Assembly (NCBI GenBank): GCA_020444545.1
Contig: JAHLKT010000003.1
Span: forward strand, 434,001 to 498,000
Reading direction: 5' to 3'
DNA from: Desulfarculaceae bacterium
GTDB lineage: Bacteria; Desulfobacterota; Desulfarculia; Desulfarculales; Desulfarculaceae
DNA length: 64,000 nt
Shown here: one piece after another, positions 8,255 through 16,086 of the stretch
Layout of the letters: the number at the start of each line of letters is the position of its first letter
Position numbering within the stretch: the stretch's first letter is position 1
Translations under genes and position numbers: made by a program
The notes under the pieces: generated by a model
Told to the model about the DNA's origin: nothing
Database searches by the model: none
What the model saw: the letters and a program-made list of their open reading frames with translations, nothing else

Positions 8255-8605
8255 ATGGCAAAGGCCAAGAAAACCGCCCCCGCCAAAAAGCAGGCCCCGG
8301 CCGAACAGCCCGAGCAGCACAAGCTCAGCTTCTATCCTTCCTGGTGCAAGCGCTGCGGCAACTGCGTGGCCTTCTGCCCGCGCGACGCCCTGGCCGCCGA
8401 CCAGTGGGGCTACCCTTTCTTGGCCAGCCCGGACCGCTGCACCACCTGCGGCCTGTGCGAGATGCTCTGCCCGGACTTCGCCATCAGTCTGGGCGAAGGC
8501 GAGCCCGGCTCGGCCATGTCTCCGGCGGCGCGTTGCCAGCGCCCGGCCCAGCCACCCAGCACCAGCCCCGAGCGCCTGGCCCCGGCCCCGCCCGAGGAAA
8601 AATAA
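8255..8605 (+). CDS. 2[4Fe-4S] ferredoxin-like protein
   Basis: A 116-residue protein with two complete ferredoxin motifs, CKRCGNCVAFCP and CTTCGLCEMLCP, separated by about 25 residues. A lysine/alanine-rich N-terminal 25 residues and a proline/serine-rich C-terminal 35 residues flank the cluster domain. The cysteine spacing and the PDFAISLGE ending resemble the delta (ferredoxin) subunit of 2-oxoacid:ferredoxin oxidoreductases, but none of the other subunits is next door, so it stands alone here. A GGAGATG ribosome site precedes the ATG. It is probably a soluble electron carrier; the partner is unknown. Confidence 0.88.
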   Translation: MAKAKKTAPAKKQAPAEQPEQHKLSFYPSWCKRCGNCVAFCPRDALAADQWGYPFLASPDRCTTCGLCEMLCPDFAISLGEGEPGSAMSPAARCQRPAQPPSTSPERLAPAPPEEK

Positions 8606-8750
8606 GCCCCTTGCCCGGGGCCGCCCCGAAGGCGCAACAAAGCCGTTGACCTAGCTTGTTCCCGCTGGTACATATTCTTCAACTCTATAAAAATTGCCTT
8701 TTCGGCCCCTGTGCCCGGCCCGCCGCGGCCGGGTCTTTGCGAGGATATCC

Positions 8751-9497
8751 ATGAGCCAAAAGCGCCCCAAGCTACAGCTGGACGAGGACTTTGTTTTCGC
8801 GTGCCACAAGGGCCTGAAGTGTTACACCTCCTGCTGCCGCGACGTGAACATCATGCTCACGCCCCATGACGTGCTGCGCATGAAAAAGGCCCTGGGCCTC
8901 ACCTCCAGCGAGTTCCTGGAGAAGTACACCGACCTGGTGCAGCTCAAGGGCAAGGCGGTGCCCCTGGTGCAGTTCCGCATGAACGATGCGGACAACAAGA
9001 AGTGCTTCTTCGTGGGGCCCGGCGGCTGCTCGGTCTACGAGCACCGTCCCTGGGCCTGCCGCATGTTCCCCCTGGACGAGCACGCCCAGGGCGGCTTCCA
9101 GGTGGCGGTGACCCCGGACCGCTGTCACGGCCTGGCCGAGGGCGACGACTGGCGGGTGCGCGACTGGCTCAAGGACCAGGGCGCCACCGCCTCCAAGGAG
9201 ATGGACGGCTCCTACGAGTCGCTGGTGAGCCACGAGTGGATCAACCAGCTGGGCGAGCTGGACAACCCCAAGGTCCAGCAGATGATCCTGTTGGCCCTCT
9301 ACGACCTGGACCGCTTCCGCGAGTTCGTGCTCAACTCCAGCTTCCTGGACCGCTTCGACCTGGACGAGGACACCATCTTCGCGGCCAAGACCGACGACGT
9401 GGCCCTGTTGGACCTGGGCTACGCCTGGGTGCGCTTCGGCCTGTTCGGCCAGAAGACTCTCAAGCTCAAGGAGCAGCCCGCCGGGGACGGCAAATAG
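8751..9497 (+). CDS. YkgJ-family cysteine-cluster protein (first of tandem pair)
   Basis: A 248-residue protein with the zinc/iron-chelating YkgJ (UPF0153) cysteine pattern. CHKGLKCYTSCCRD lies near residues 22-35, and a second group CFFVGPGGCSVYEHRPWACR around residues 85-104. A helical C-terminal half of about 120 residues follows. Family members bind metal or an iron-sulfur cluster; the biochemical role is not established. The ATG at 8751 follows GAGGAT; an upstream in-frame extension is rejected because it lacks a ribosome site. The stop overlaps the GTG of the next gene by one base, so the two paralogues are co-translated. Confidence 0.85.
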   Translation: MSQKRPKLQLDEDFVFACHKGLKCYTSCCRDVNIMLTPHDVLRMKKALGLTSSEFLEKYTDLVQLKGKAVPLVQFRMNDADNKKCFFVGPGGCSVYEHRPWACRMFPLDEHAQGGFQVAVTPDRCHGLAEGDDWRVRDWLKDQGATASKEMDGSYESLVSHEWINQLGELDNPKVQQMILLALYDLDRFREFVLNSSFLDRFDLDEDTIFAAKTDDVALLDLGYAWVRFGLFGQKTLKLKEQPAGDGK

Positions 9498-10267
9498 TGC
9501 TGCCCGACGTAGACGACCCCCGCTTTTCCGAGCTGGGCGAGCAGGGCTTCTCCTTTGCCTGCCATCCCGGGGTGCCCTGCTTCAATCAGTGCTGCCGCCG
9601 CCTGAACCTGGTGCTCACTCCCTACGACGTGTTGCGCCTCAAGACCCACCTGGGCATCAGCTCCGGCGAGTTCATCGAAAAGTACACCGAGGTGGAGAGC
9701 GGCCAGAACGGCTGGCCCCTGCCCCGCCTGGCCATGAGCGACACGGCCGAGCGCACCTGCCCCTTCCTCAGCGAGGCGGGCTGCACCGTCTACCCCGACC
9801 GCCCCGGCGCCTGCCGCACCTATCCCCTGGGCCGCGCCACCAAGGGCGGGGCCAACCGCGGCCCCTCTGAGGAGCAGTGGTTCCTGGTGCGCGAACCCCA
9901 TTGCCGGGGCTTTGAAGAAGGCCCCTGCTGGAGCCCCCAAGAGTGGACCAAGGACCAGGGGTTGGAGGCCTACAACGCCAACAACGACCTGTTCCTGCCC
10001 CTGGTGACCCGCCAGGCCCCGGCGGCCGACGCGGGGCAAGCGGCCAAGAAGATGCAGATGTTCTTCATGGCCTGCTACAACCTGGACCAGTTCAAGCAGT
10101 TCGTGGCCCAGAGCCGCCTGGCCCAGCTCATCGACCTGGACCCCACCCGCTTGGAGCTGATCCAGAGCAACGACCTCCAGCTCTTGAAGTTCGCCTTTGA
10201 CTGGCTCCGCTTCAGCCTTTTCGGCGAGCCCACCCTGCGCCTGAAGCGAAGGGAAGCCGGGGCCTAG
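9497..10267 (+). CDS. YkgJ-family cysteine-cluster protein (second of tandem pair)
   Basis: A 256-residue paralogue of the preceding gene. FSFACHPGVPCFNQCCRRLN replaces FVFACHKGLKCYTSCCRDVN, and CPFLSEAGCTVYPDRPGACR matches the second cysteine group. The GTG at 9497 shares its G with the upstream TAG stop, with a purine-rich CGGGGACGG ahead. The central region has about twenty extra residues carrying two more cysteines (EPHCRGF and EGPCW) that are not in the first copy. The pair probably acts together or has diverged after duplication. Confidence 0.83.
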   Translation: MLPDVDDPRFSELGEQGFSFACHPGVPCFNQCCRRLNLVLTPYDVLRLKTHLGISSGEFIEKYTEVESGQNGWPLPRLAMSDTAERTCPFLSEAGCTVYPDRPGACRTYPLGRATKGGANRGPSEEQWFLVREPHCRGFEEGPCWSPQEWTKDQGLEAYNANNDLFLPLVTRQAPAADAGQAAKKMQMFFMACYNLDQFKQFVAQSRLAQLIDLDPTRLELIQSNDLQLLKFAFDWLRFSLFGEPTLRLKRREAGA

Positions 10268-10300
10268 CGTTTCACTCGTTAGTCAGGGCGTCCCCGGGGC

Positions 10301-10627
10301 CTAGACGAACTTGGTGGCCATGGACAGCAACCCGTCCAGGATACCAACCAGTTCGGCCAGGTCATCCAAAGCCTTTGCCAATGCCTCCATCTTTTCGAGT
10401 GATTTCTTCAGTTCCGCATTGATGGCCTTGAGCCTCTTGTTGGCTTCCAATACTGCCTGGGTGCCTTCCTTGAAACGGGCGGTCACCACGTTTACCAGGC
10501 AAGCCCGCAGCCGCTTACCCAAGGCCAGGAATTCCTTCCGGCGTTTATGCGGCAAGCTGAGGTCCATGGAAAGATCGAAACAGGCGTCTATGATCGCCGC
10601 CAACAAAACCGTATCCACCTTGATCAT
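10301..10627 (-). CDS. Small helical protein of unknown function
   Basis: A 108-residue protein with no recognised family. It has no signal peptide or membrane segment. Residues 55-100 are rich in Ala, Leu, Lys and Glu and look like a long helix or coiled coil. The ATG lies 2 bases after the stop of the upstream lipoprotein gene, and the ribosome site GGAGG is inside that gene's last codons, so the two are translated together. Base composition is less GC-rich than in the flanking genes, suggesting later acquisition. Confidence 0.6.
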   Translation of the reverse strand: MIKVDTVLLAAIIDACFDLSMDLSLPHKRRKEFLALGKRLRACLVNVVTARFKEGTQAVLEANKRLKAINAELKKSLEKMEALAKALDDLAELVGILDGLLSMATKFV

Positions 10628-10629
10628 TG

Positions 10630-11607
10630 CTAATTACCTCCAGCCATCCTGAGTTCGTCCATGGCCACCACCACAATCTGCACTTCAGATTGGAAGGTGC
10701 CCAAGGCCGCCACCAACTCGGTCAGGTTTTTGGGGGCCTTGTCGGACCGCGCGTAATCCACCAAGGCGTTATTCGCCTGCCGCATACTTTGGATAAGGCT
10801 GGCGGGGTCGGTGGTGACGGCTAATTCGTACTCCTTTGCCGCCTTCTCAATTTCCGCCAGCATCTTTCGCCGATCCTCCAGGGGCCAGAGCTTGCCGCTG
10901 GCTTTATAGTCATTGACCTTGTCGTTGTAGGCATTGACCTTCACGGCCAAGGCTTGCTTGAACCCGGTTACCCTTACCGGCTGAATAAGCTTGGCCAAAT
11001 CTTGCTGGAGCAAATCGAGTATATCGTTGACTGCCGGGCCGCCCTCGTTGATGGCTTGCTCCAAGAGCTTCTCTCTTTGGGCCTCCAGGACTTCTTGGGA
11101 CCACAGGGCCACGATGGCGCCGATCGGCGTGATGTAACTACTTGCGGTAGGGTCTTCCTTTTTTTGCAGGGTGTTGAAGGTGCCCGAGAGATTCTTCAGG
11201 TTGTCGCTAAGCTTGCCCACGGCGGTCCCGACGTTGGCCGGCGCGTCGGAGCCAGCCAGGGCCGCCAGGCGATTGGCGTATTGACCGATCAAGACAATGC
11301 TGTCCGTGCGGGCCTTGATTCCCTCCGGAGAGAACACCTTGTAGTAGAGAGGGCTGGGCTGCTTCTTGCCCTCAACTATTATGGTGCCTCCCACTTCCTT
11401 GGTTTGGTCATGGAGGCAACTCTGCAAGTACCAGGTGCGTTCGTTGTCATTCAGCTCGGTGTAATAAGTCGTAATGGCTGCGGCGGACTTGTTTATGCTT
11501 GCCTGGAATTGAGTTACCGGGTCGGTGAAGTTCGCCTTCACGCAACCTTGCAAAGCCAGACAGCAGATTAAAAACAACAGGCCTAGGCCAACTCTTCGCT
11601 TGGACAT
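10630..11607 (-). CDS. Putative lipoprotein of unknown function
   Basis: A 325-residue protein with a lipoprotein signal peptide: a positively charged N-terminus MSKRR, a hydrophobic stretch, then the lipobox LQGC with the modified cysteine near residue 22. The mature part is predominantly helical (long Ala/Leu/Glu/Lys segments, such as residues 215-300) without recognised motifs. The ATG at 11607 follows GGGGGAGA; upstream in-frame codons are not plausible as protein. It is co-transcribed with the small helical protein. Lower GC than the neighbours hints at horizontal transfer. Confidence 0.65.
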   Translation of the reverse strand: MSKRRVGLGLLFLICCLALQGCVKANFTDPVTQFQASINKSAAAITTYYTELNDNERTWYLQSCLHDQTKEVGGTIIVEGKKQPSPLYYKVFSPEGIKARTDSIVLIGQYANRLAALAGSDAPANVGTAVGKLSDNLKNLSGTFNTLQKKEDPTASSYITPIGAIVALWSQEVLEAQREKLLEQAINEGGPAVNDILDLLQQDLAKLIQPVRVTGFKQALAVKVNAYNDKVNDYKASGKLWPLEDRRKMLAEIEKAAKEYELAVTTDPASLIQSMRQANNALVDYARSDKAPKNLTELVAALGTFQSEVQIVVVAMDELRMAGGN

Positions 11608-11892
11608 GATTCTCCCCCACTTAAAGTTCGGGCAGGCAACGTTCTTCCACGGCGCACCGATGCGCCGAAGCCAAAGCCATGGGCTGGTTATGATCCGAGT
11701 TGATGTGCCACGAAGATGGGGCAGGTTGAACCGAGATGAATTCTGTGATGGTACCGTCAGGCTGCCATAGGCCGTTTCGCCTTGCAAGGATTTATTTAGG
11801 AACGCGGGCCTCCCTACCTCCGCCCCTTGCCAGGGCCCCACCCGGGGCCTATGCTTTATAGACCCAATTCATCTGCGCGGAGGCATAGGCCC

Positions 11893-12807
11893 ATGGCCAG
11901 CAAGCCCAAGGACCCCCAGGCCTGGATCAGCGGAATCGTCAACGACTTCCTGGCCGAATCGCCCAGCAACGACATGCACAACCAAGCCGGCGACCCGGCC
12001 TGGGACGACGCCCTGGTGGGCTTCGCCTCGGGCGCGGACCCCATCTGGCAGCAATACAAGGAGTACGTGGGGCCCTTCCATTGGACCCCCTGGGAGGTGT
12101 TCAACCAGCACCACCCCGGCGATCCGGTGACCGCCGAGGAGCTGACCGTGATCTCCTGGGTCTTGCCCCAGCGCCCCATGGTGCGCGAGGCCAACCGCAA
12201 GAGCCGCAAGTACCCGGCCGAGGAGTGGGCGCGCATCCGCATCTTCGGCGAGGAGTGCAACGTGGGCCTGCGCAAGCACCTGGTCCAGACCCTGAGCCAG
12301 GCCGGCCACCCGGCGGTGGCCCCCATGCTGGCCTCCAACTGGACTGTGGTCAACTCGCAGCGCTTCGGCTTCGCCTCGTCCTGGAGCGAGCGCCACGCGG
12401 CCCACGCGGCCGGGCTGGGCACCTTCGGGCTCTGCGACGGGCTCATCACCGCCCGGGGCAAGGCGCTCCGGGCCGGCTCGGTGGTGGCCAAGATCAAGGT
12501 GGAGCCCACCCCCCGCTACTACACCGATCACCACGCCTATTGCCTGCACTACACCGAGGGCACCTGCGGCAAGTGCATCGACCGCTGCCCGGTGCGGGCC
12601 ATCACTGTCGACGGCCACGACAAGCAGCGGTGCCGCCAGCACTTGCAAGCCAGCCGCGACTACGTGACCAAGACCTACGGCTTTGTAGGCTACGGCTGCG
12701 GCCTGTGCCAGGTGGGGGTGCCCTGCGAGAGCGGCATCCCGGTGAAGGCGGCCCGCGAGGCCCTGGAACGCGGCGAGCTGCCGCCCCCGCCCGCGCCGCT
12801 GGCTTAA
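11893..12807 (+). CDS. QueG-like 4Fe-4S protein
   Basis: A 304-residue protein resembling the epoxyqueuosine reductase / reductive dehalogenase ferredoxin fold. A central GLGTFGLCDGLIT segment is followed by a double-cluster ferredoxin region, CGKCIDRCPVRAI then CGLCQVGVPCESGIPV. True QueG proteins end in a HEAT-like tail and are about 350-380 residues, and that tail is missing here. A role in tRNA modification is therefore doubtful. The ATG at 11893 is preferred; a longer in-frame start has no ribosome site. It stands alone and ends just before a clear terminator. Confidence 0.75.
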   Translation: MASKPKDPQAWISGIVNDFLAESPSNDMHNQAGDPAWDDALVGFASGADPIWQQYKEYVGPFHWTPWEVFNQHHPGDPVTAEELTVISWVLPQRPMVREANRKSRKYPAEEWARIRIFGEECNVGLRKHLVQTLSQAGHPAVAPMLASNWTVVNSQRFGFASSWSERHAAHAAGLGTFGLCDGLITARGKALRAGSVVAKIKVEPTPRYYTDHHAYCLHYTEGTCGKCIDRCPVRAITVDGHDKQRCRQHLQASRDYVTKTYGFVGYGCGLCQVGVPCESGIPVKAAREALERGELPPPPAPLA

Positions 12808-12836
12808 GAGAAAAAGCAGAAGAAGTTTAGAAAAAG

Positions 12837-12868
12837 AAAACCGGCCTCCCGCGCGGGGGGCCGGTTTT
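12837..12868 (+). terminator. Intrinsic terminator of the QueG-like gene
   Basis: AAAACCGGCCTCCC-GCGC-GGGGGGCCGGTTTT forms a stem of about ten G-C pairs ending in a T-run, 30 bases after the stop codon. The A-run on the other side means it could also act on the minus strand. Confidence 0.8.
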
Positions 12869-12906
12869 GATTTAGCCTGACGCCGCCTGCCTTTTCCGGC
12901 TCTCCA

Positions 12907-12981
12907 TGTAGGGGCGGGGTTTATCCCCGCCCTGTCTTTTAAACGGCGCTCTCTCGGGCGGGGACAAACCCCGCCCCTACA
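12907..12981. repeat. Inverted GC repeat pair
   Basis: Two nearly identical arms of about 27 bases in opposite orientation (12907-12933 and 12955-12981), each starting TGTAGGGGCGGGGTTT on its own strand. Each arm is itself palindromic around GGCGGGG...CCCCGCC. A third core copy lies at 33866-33884. This is an intergenic repeat without coding content. Confidence 0.75.
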
Positions 12982-13000
12982 TTGCCAACTTGCCCATTAC

Positions 13001-13049
13001 TTGTCATTGCGAGGAGCGGCTTCCCAGCCGCGAGGAAGCAATCTCTGCC
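13001..13049 (+). repeat. CATTGCGAGG-type interspersed repeat
   Basis: Begins TTGTCATTGCGAGGAGCGGC and ends near GCAATCTCTG, with inverted ends CATTGCGAG/AAGCAATC. The first 20 bases recur identically at 33499-33518, and related pieces are at 33608 and, inverted, at 33808-33823. Such palindromic repeats are common between genes in many bacteria. Confidence 0.75.
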
Positions 13050-13089
13050 TGTAAGGGATAGTGCTGCCCGAACGATGCCGCCCGGAAAA

Positions 13090-13148
13090 CCGGATTTCTT
13101 GCCGCGCCGCCAAGGCGTCGCGGCCCCGATAGCCGAGCTATCGGGGCC
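13090..13148 (-). repeat. Two-hairpin CAAGAAATCC repeat, copy A
   Basis: Read on the minus strand: hairpin GGCCCCGATAGC/GCTATCGGGGCC, a second small hairpin around CGCC-TT-GGCG, then the constant end CAAGAAATCCGG. It is oriented opposite to the copy at 13180-13234. Confidence 0.7.
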
Positions 13149-13179
13149 AACAGAAAAGTCTGTCTTCTGCTCCTGCTGC

Positions 13180-13234
13180 CCCCGACAGCTCTGCTGTCGG
13201 GGTTGACGAGCGCCAGCGAGGCAACAAGAAATCC
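13180..13234 (+). repeat. Two-hairpin CAAGAAATCC repeat, copy B
   Basis: Hairpin CCCCGACAGC-TCT-GCTGTCGGGG, a weaker second stem, then CAAGAAATCCCC. Compared with copy A the first stem shows a paired change (T-A to C-G), so its folding is conserved. A third copy is at 33366-33421. Confidence 0.7.
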
Positions 13235-13242
13235 CCCGCTCC

Positions 13243-13902
13243 CTACTCCGGGTCCTTGAAACCGATCTCCGCGTGGTTGCCGTCGCAAAAGGGCTTGTTG
13301 CGCGAGGAGCCGCAGCGGCACAGGGTGCAGTGCTCGGTGGATACTTCCACGGCGCGGGGCTCGTGGCCCACCACCTCGATGCCGCCCACCAGGCACAGCG
13401 GCCCGTCCGAGGCCACGATCACCTCGGGCTCCCGCTCCAGGTCGCGGTGCTCCACTCCCTCGATGCTATAACTGAGCGCCCCGGAGGGGCAGCGCTCGAT
13501 GGTGGCGATGATCGCCTCCGCCTCGGCCCCGTCGGGGTTTATCCAGGGCCTGGCCAGGCGGTCGAACACGCCGGGCAACTCATGGGTGCAGATGCCCGAA
13601 TGGGAGCAGACGTGGCGGTTGTCGTGGATCACGATGCGCGCCCCGGTGTAGTTCTTGCGCCGGTCCATATGCCCGTCGCTCTCCTTGCGGTCGCTGAAAT
13701 GCAGCGCGCCGTGGGAGCCGTCGCACAGGGGCTTGTTCTCCGAGCCCCCGCAGCGGCAAAGGGCCGCGCCCTTGGGCGAGGCGTAGGTCTCGCCGTCCTC
13801 GCCGCGCAGGCCCGCGATGGGGTGCGGCGTGAAGTCGGTGAAAAAATACAAGGGACCGTTGGGCAGGGGGATGATCTGGGGCTTGGGCTTGTCGTCGCTC
13901 AT
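13243..13902 (-). CDS. CDGSH iron-sulfur protein with divergent ferredoxin-like segment
   Basis: A 219-residue protein with two CDGSH-type [2Fe-2S] motifs, CRCGGSENKPLCDGSH (about residues 49-64) and CRCGSSRNKPFCDGNH near the C-terminus. Between them lies a segment CSHSGICTHELPGVF...IERCPSGAL typical of the Fer4_19 domain found with CDGSH proteins. The ATG at 13902 is preceded by GGAGG; a 23-codon upstream extension is rejected. Family members are small Fe-S electron or cluster carriers. No partner is obvious; a SEC-C protein gene lies 144 bases upstream on the same strand. Confidence 0.88.
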   Translation of the reverse strand: MSDDKPKPQIIPLPNGPLYFFTDFTPHPIAGLRGEDGETYASPKGAALCRCGGSENKPLCDGSHGALHFSDRKESDGHMDRRKNYTGARIVIHDNRHVCSHSGICTHELPGVFDRLARPWINPDGAEAEAIIATIERCPSGALSYSIEGVEHRDLEREPEVIVASDGPLCLVGGIEVVGHEPRAVEVSTEHCTLCRCGSSRNKPFCDGNHAEIGFKDPE

Positions 13903-14046
13903 GGCTGCCTCCGGGTTGGGACCGCGCGGGCCGCGTGGCCTGGTCCCTAGATTATAAGCCAATCCGGCCACGGGCCGCCAAAAGCCAAGGGCGAGGCCAT
14001 GGCCCCGCCCTCGTTGCGATTAGATTTTCGAGCTCAGTATCTAATG

Positions 14047-14796
14047 CTACTTGGCCCCCACGTAGCCGGTGCGGTTCTTGATGCGCGCGTCGATCTCGTC
14101 CCTGCTCTCCTGCAACACGCGCATGGTCTTCTCGGCCGCGGCGATCAGCTCGCTGCTGTTGCCCTCGGCGATGAGCCGCCCGGGCAGGAGCATCTTGCGG
14201 CGGGCCAAAAAGGCCACGATCTCGTCCTCGGCGTCCAGCTCCACCCCGTATTTCTCGGACAGGGCCAGAAGCTCCTCGCCGAACTCCTGGGGGTGCTCGA
14301 AAAGCTCGCTGGGCACGTTGGTCTCCCGCGAGAGCGCCACCGCCTTGCCCGGAGGCAGGCTGGAGCCGCAGATCAGGTCGGCCGCGTGGGCCAGTTGGTG
14401 GATGATCAGCGAGTCGTCGGCGTCCTTGCTAAGGGCCAGGTACACGTGGGTGGGGTCCAGGACCCTGGTCTTGTGGGGGTTGATCAGCACCCCGCCCGAG
14501 GTGGAGCGCGGCGCGTCGGCCGCCCCGGCCTGTAGCTGGGCGTAGGAGACCAGGTCCACCAGCTTCACCCGGATGGTCTTGCCCCCCGGCGAGGTGAGGG
14601 AAAAGTCCGCGACCATCTCCGCGGCGCGGGGATGGTCGCAGGCCGGTAGTTTGGTTATGGCCAGGGCGATTTGGCCGGGGTCTTGGGTCAGGCGATCGGT
14701 TACGATGTCCTTTTCGCGCCCCATGTGGCAGCGCTTGAACTTTTTGCCGCTGCCGCAGGGGCAGAGGTCGTTCCGGCCGATGTTGCTGTAATCCAT
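14047..14796 (-). CDS. SEC-C zinc-motif protein
   Basis: A 249-residue protein opening with the SEC-C metal-binding motif GRNDLCPCGSGKKFKRCH (residues 7-24), as found at the SecA C-terminus and in many stand-alone proteins. The remaining 220 residues have no motif that I recognise and look mixed helical/strand. The ATG follows GGGGGAA. It lies 40 bases downstream of the zinc-ribbon gene on the same strand and is probably co-transcribed. Function is unknown beyond zinc binding. Confidence 0.78.
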   Translation of the reverse strand: MDYSNIGRNDLCPCGSGKKFKRCHMGREKDIVTDRLTQDPGQIALAITKLPACDHPRAAEMVADFSLTSPGGKTIRVKLVDLVSYAQLQAGAADAPRSTSGGVLINPHKTRVLDPTHVYLALSKDADDSLIIHQLAHAADLICGSSLPPGKAVALSRETNVPSELFEHPQEFGEELLALSEKYGVELDAEDEIVAFLARRKMLLPGRLIAEGNSSELIAAAEKTMRVLQESRDEIDARIKNRTGYVGAK

Positions 14797-14836
14797 ATGA
14801 TGTTCCCCCGGCCAGGCCCGCCCTGGGCCGTCCGGT

Positions 14837-15112
14837 TTACTCGCTTACGATGCAGTCGCGGCCCGCGTCCGGGGTGTTGACCGGGAAAGGCCCGGTTTGC
14901 CCGGTGTTGGGGTCGTAGCGGTGACGGTAGCTGGCCTTGATGCCGATCTTCTTGAAGGTGTGATCCCAGCCACGTTGGTAATAACCGCACTCATCGTTGA
15001 AGCAGATGTACAGGCAGTCGCCGCCCCAGCTATCCACCGCCGGGGAGACCCACTTTTCCATATGCTCGCCGCAATGCGGGCAAACAGTCTTGTTCTCGTC
15101 AAACTCGGGCAT
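14837..15112 (-). CDS. Small zinc-ribbon protein
   Basis: A 91-residue protein with CPHCGEHM (residues 11-18) and CFNDECGYY (about residues 37-45), forming a four-cysteine zinc ribbon of the Ogr/Delta-like kind, then a basic, Tyr-rich tail. GGAGG lies 5 bases before the ATG. It sits immediately downstream of the hdrB terminator, which suggests separate transcription or read-through from the qmo-hdr operon. Role unknown. Confidence 0.75.
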   Translation of the reverse strand: MPEFDENKTVCPHCGEHMEKWVSPAVDSWGGDCLYICFNDECGYYQRGWDHTFKKIGIKASYRHRYDPNTGQTGPFPVNTPDAGRDCIVSE

Positions 15113-15149
15113 GATGTCCTCCTTTGGAGGTCTATTCGTGTTGCGAAAG

Positions 15150-15184
15150 AGCCCGCGCCCGGGCGTTTCTCCCAGGCGCGGGCT
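15150..15184 (-). terminator. Terminator after hdrB
   Basis: A perfect 10-base-pair stem AGCCCGCGCC/GGCGCGGGCT with a 15-base loop begins about 20 bases beyond the hdrB stop. On the minus strand it is followed by CTTTCG. It separates the qmo-hdr operon from the zinc-ribbon gene, though the weak T-run may allow read-through. Confidence 0.6.
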
Positions 15185-15206
15185 AACGTCCTGCCCTATA
15201 AGTTAA

Positions 15207-16085
15207 TCACGCGGCGAGGTGACGCAACACCTCATTGGCGGAGACGATGTTCCGGTTCAGGGCCGCGTCCTTGTTGGGGTCCATGCCAAAGGCCAGAGCC
15301 ATGAGCTGGGTCACGAAGACCACGGGCATGTCCAGCTCGGTCTTGAGGATCTTCTCCAGGCGGGGCTGGTAGATCTCCAGGTTCATCTGGCACATGGGGC
15401 AAGGCACCGAGATAAGGGCCGCGCCGCCGGCGGCGGCTTCGCCGATGATGTCGCCCACCAAGGGGGCGCAGGTGTCCATCTCGGTGAAGAAGATGCCCGA
15501 GCCGCAGCACTTGACCTTGTGCTCGAAGGGGATCACCTCGGCGCCCAGGGCGGCCAGGATCTCGTCCATGCTGGTGGGCTCTTCCACCGAATCGTACTCG
15601 CCGTAGGGGCGGGTGGTCTGGCAGCCGTAGTAGGGGGCCACCTTCAGCCCGGTCAGGGGCTTTTTCACCGCCGCCTTGATGCGCTCGAGGCCCACGTCGT
15701 TGTAGAGCACGTCCAGCACGTGGCGCACCTTGATGCCGCCGGAGTAGCTCAGGCCGCCCTCGCCCAGGATCTGGTTCAGCTCGGCGGCCAGCTCGGGCTC
15801 CTCATCGAACTCATGGGCGGTCTTGACCATCTGGATGTAGCAGGAGCTGCACGGCGCGATGATGTCGTAACCGCCCTGCTTCTGGGCCAGAGCCAGGTTG
15901 CGCGCGTTGAGGGTCTTGGTCTGCAATTCGGTGCCGCCCACGTAGTGGATGGAGGCGCCGCAGCAGTTCCAGTCCTCGATCTCCTTGAGCTCGACCTGCA
16001 GGGCCTTGAACACGGCCTCCACGCTAACTTCGTAGTGGGAGCCGCCGGCCTCCAGGGAACAACCGGGATACAGCAGGTAAGTCAT
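15207..16085 (-). CDS. hdrB: HdrB-like heterodisulfide reductase subunit
   Basis: A 292-residue HdrB homologue with two complete CCG domains. Each has a CC pair (WNCCGAS, VKCCGSG) followed later by CxxC (PCSSC, PCPMC). In methanogen HdrB these bind the two non-cubane [4Fe-4S] clusters that reduce disulfides. It starts 1 base after the hdrC stop and closes the qmoAB-hdrCB operon. In Gram-positive sulfate reducers the membrane subunit QmoC is likewise replaced by separate HdrC and HdrB, so this protein probably forms part of the quinone- or thiol-linked electron path to APS reductase. The physiological donor is not shown by the sequence. Confidence 0.92.
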   Translation of the reverse strand: MTYLLYPGCSLEAGGSHYEVSVEAVFKALQVELKEIEDWNCCGASIHYVGGTELQTKTLNARNLALAQKQGGYDIIAPCSSCYIQMVKTAHEFDEEPELAAELNQILGEGGLSYSGGIKVRHVLDVLYNDVGLERIKAAVKKPLTGLKVAPYYGCQTTRPYGEYDSVEEPTSMDEILAALGAEVIPFEHKVKCCGSGIFFTEMDTCAPLVGDIIGEAAAGGAALISVPCPMCQMNLEIYQPRLEKILKTELDMPVVFVTQLMALAFGMDPNKDAALNRNIVSANEVLRHLAA

Positions 16086-16086
16086 C

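Noticed and set aside
11893-12807. Assignment as queG (epoxyqueuosine reductase).
   Set aside because: The characteristic C-terminal HEAT-like tail is missing and the cluster spacing differs, so only QueG-like is supportable.
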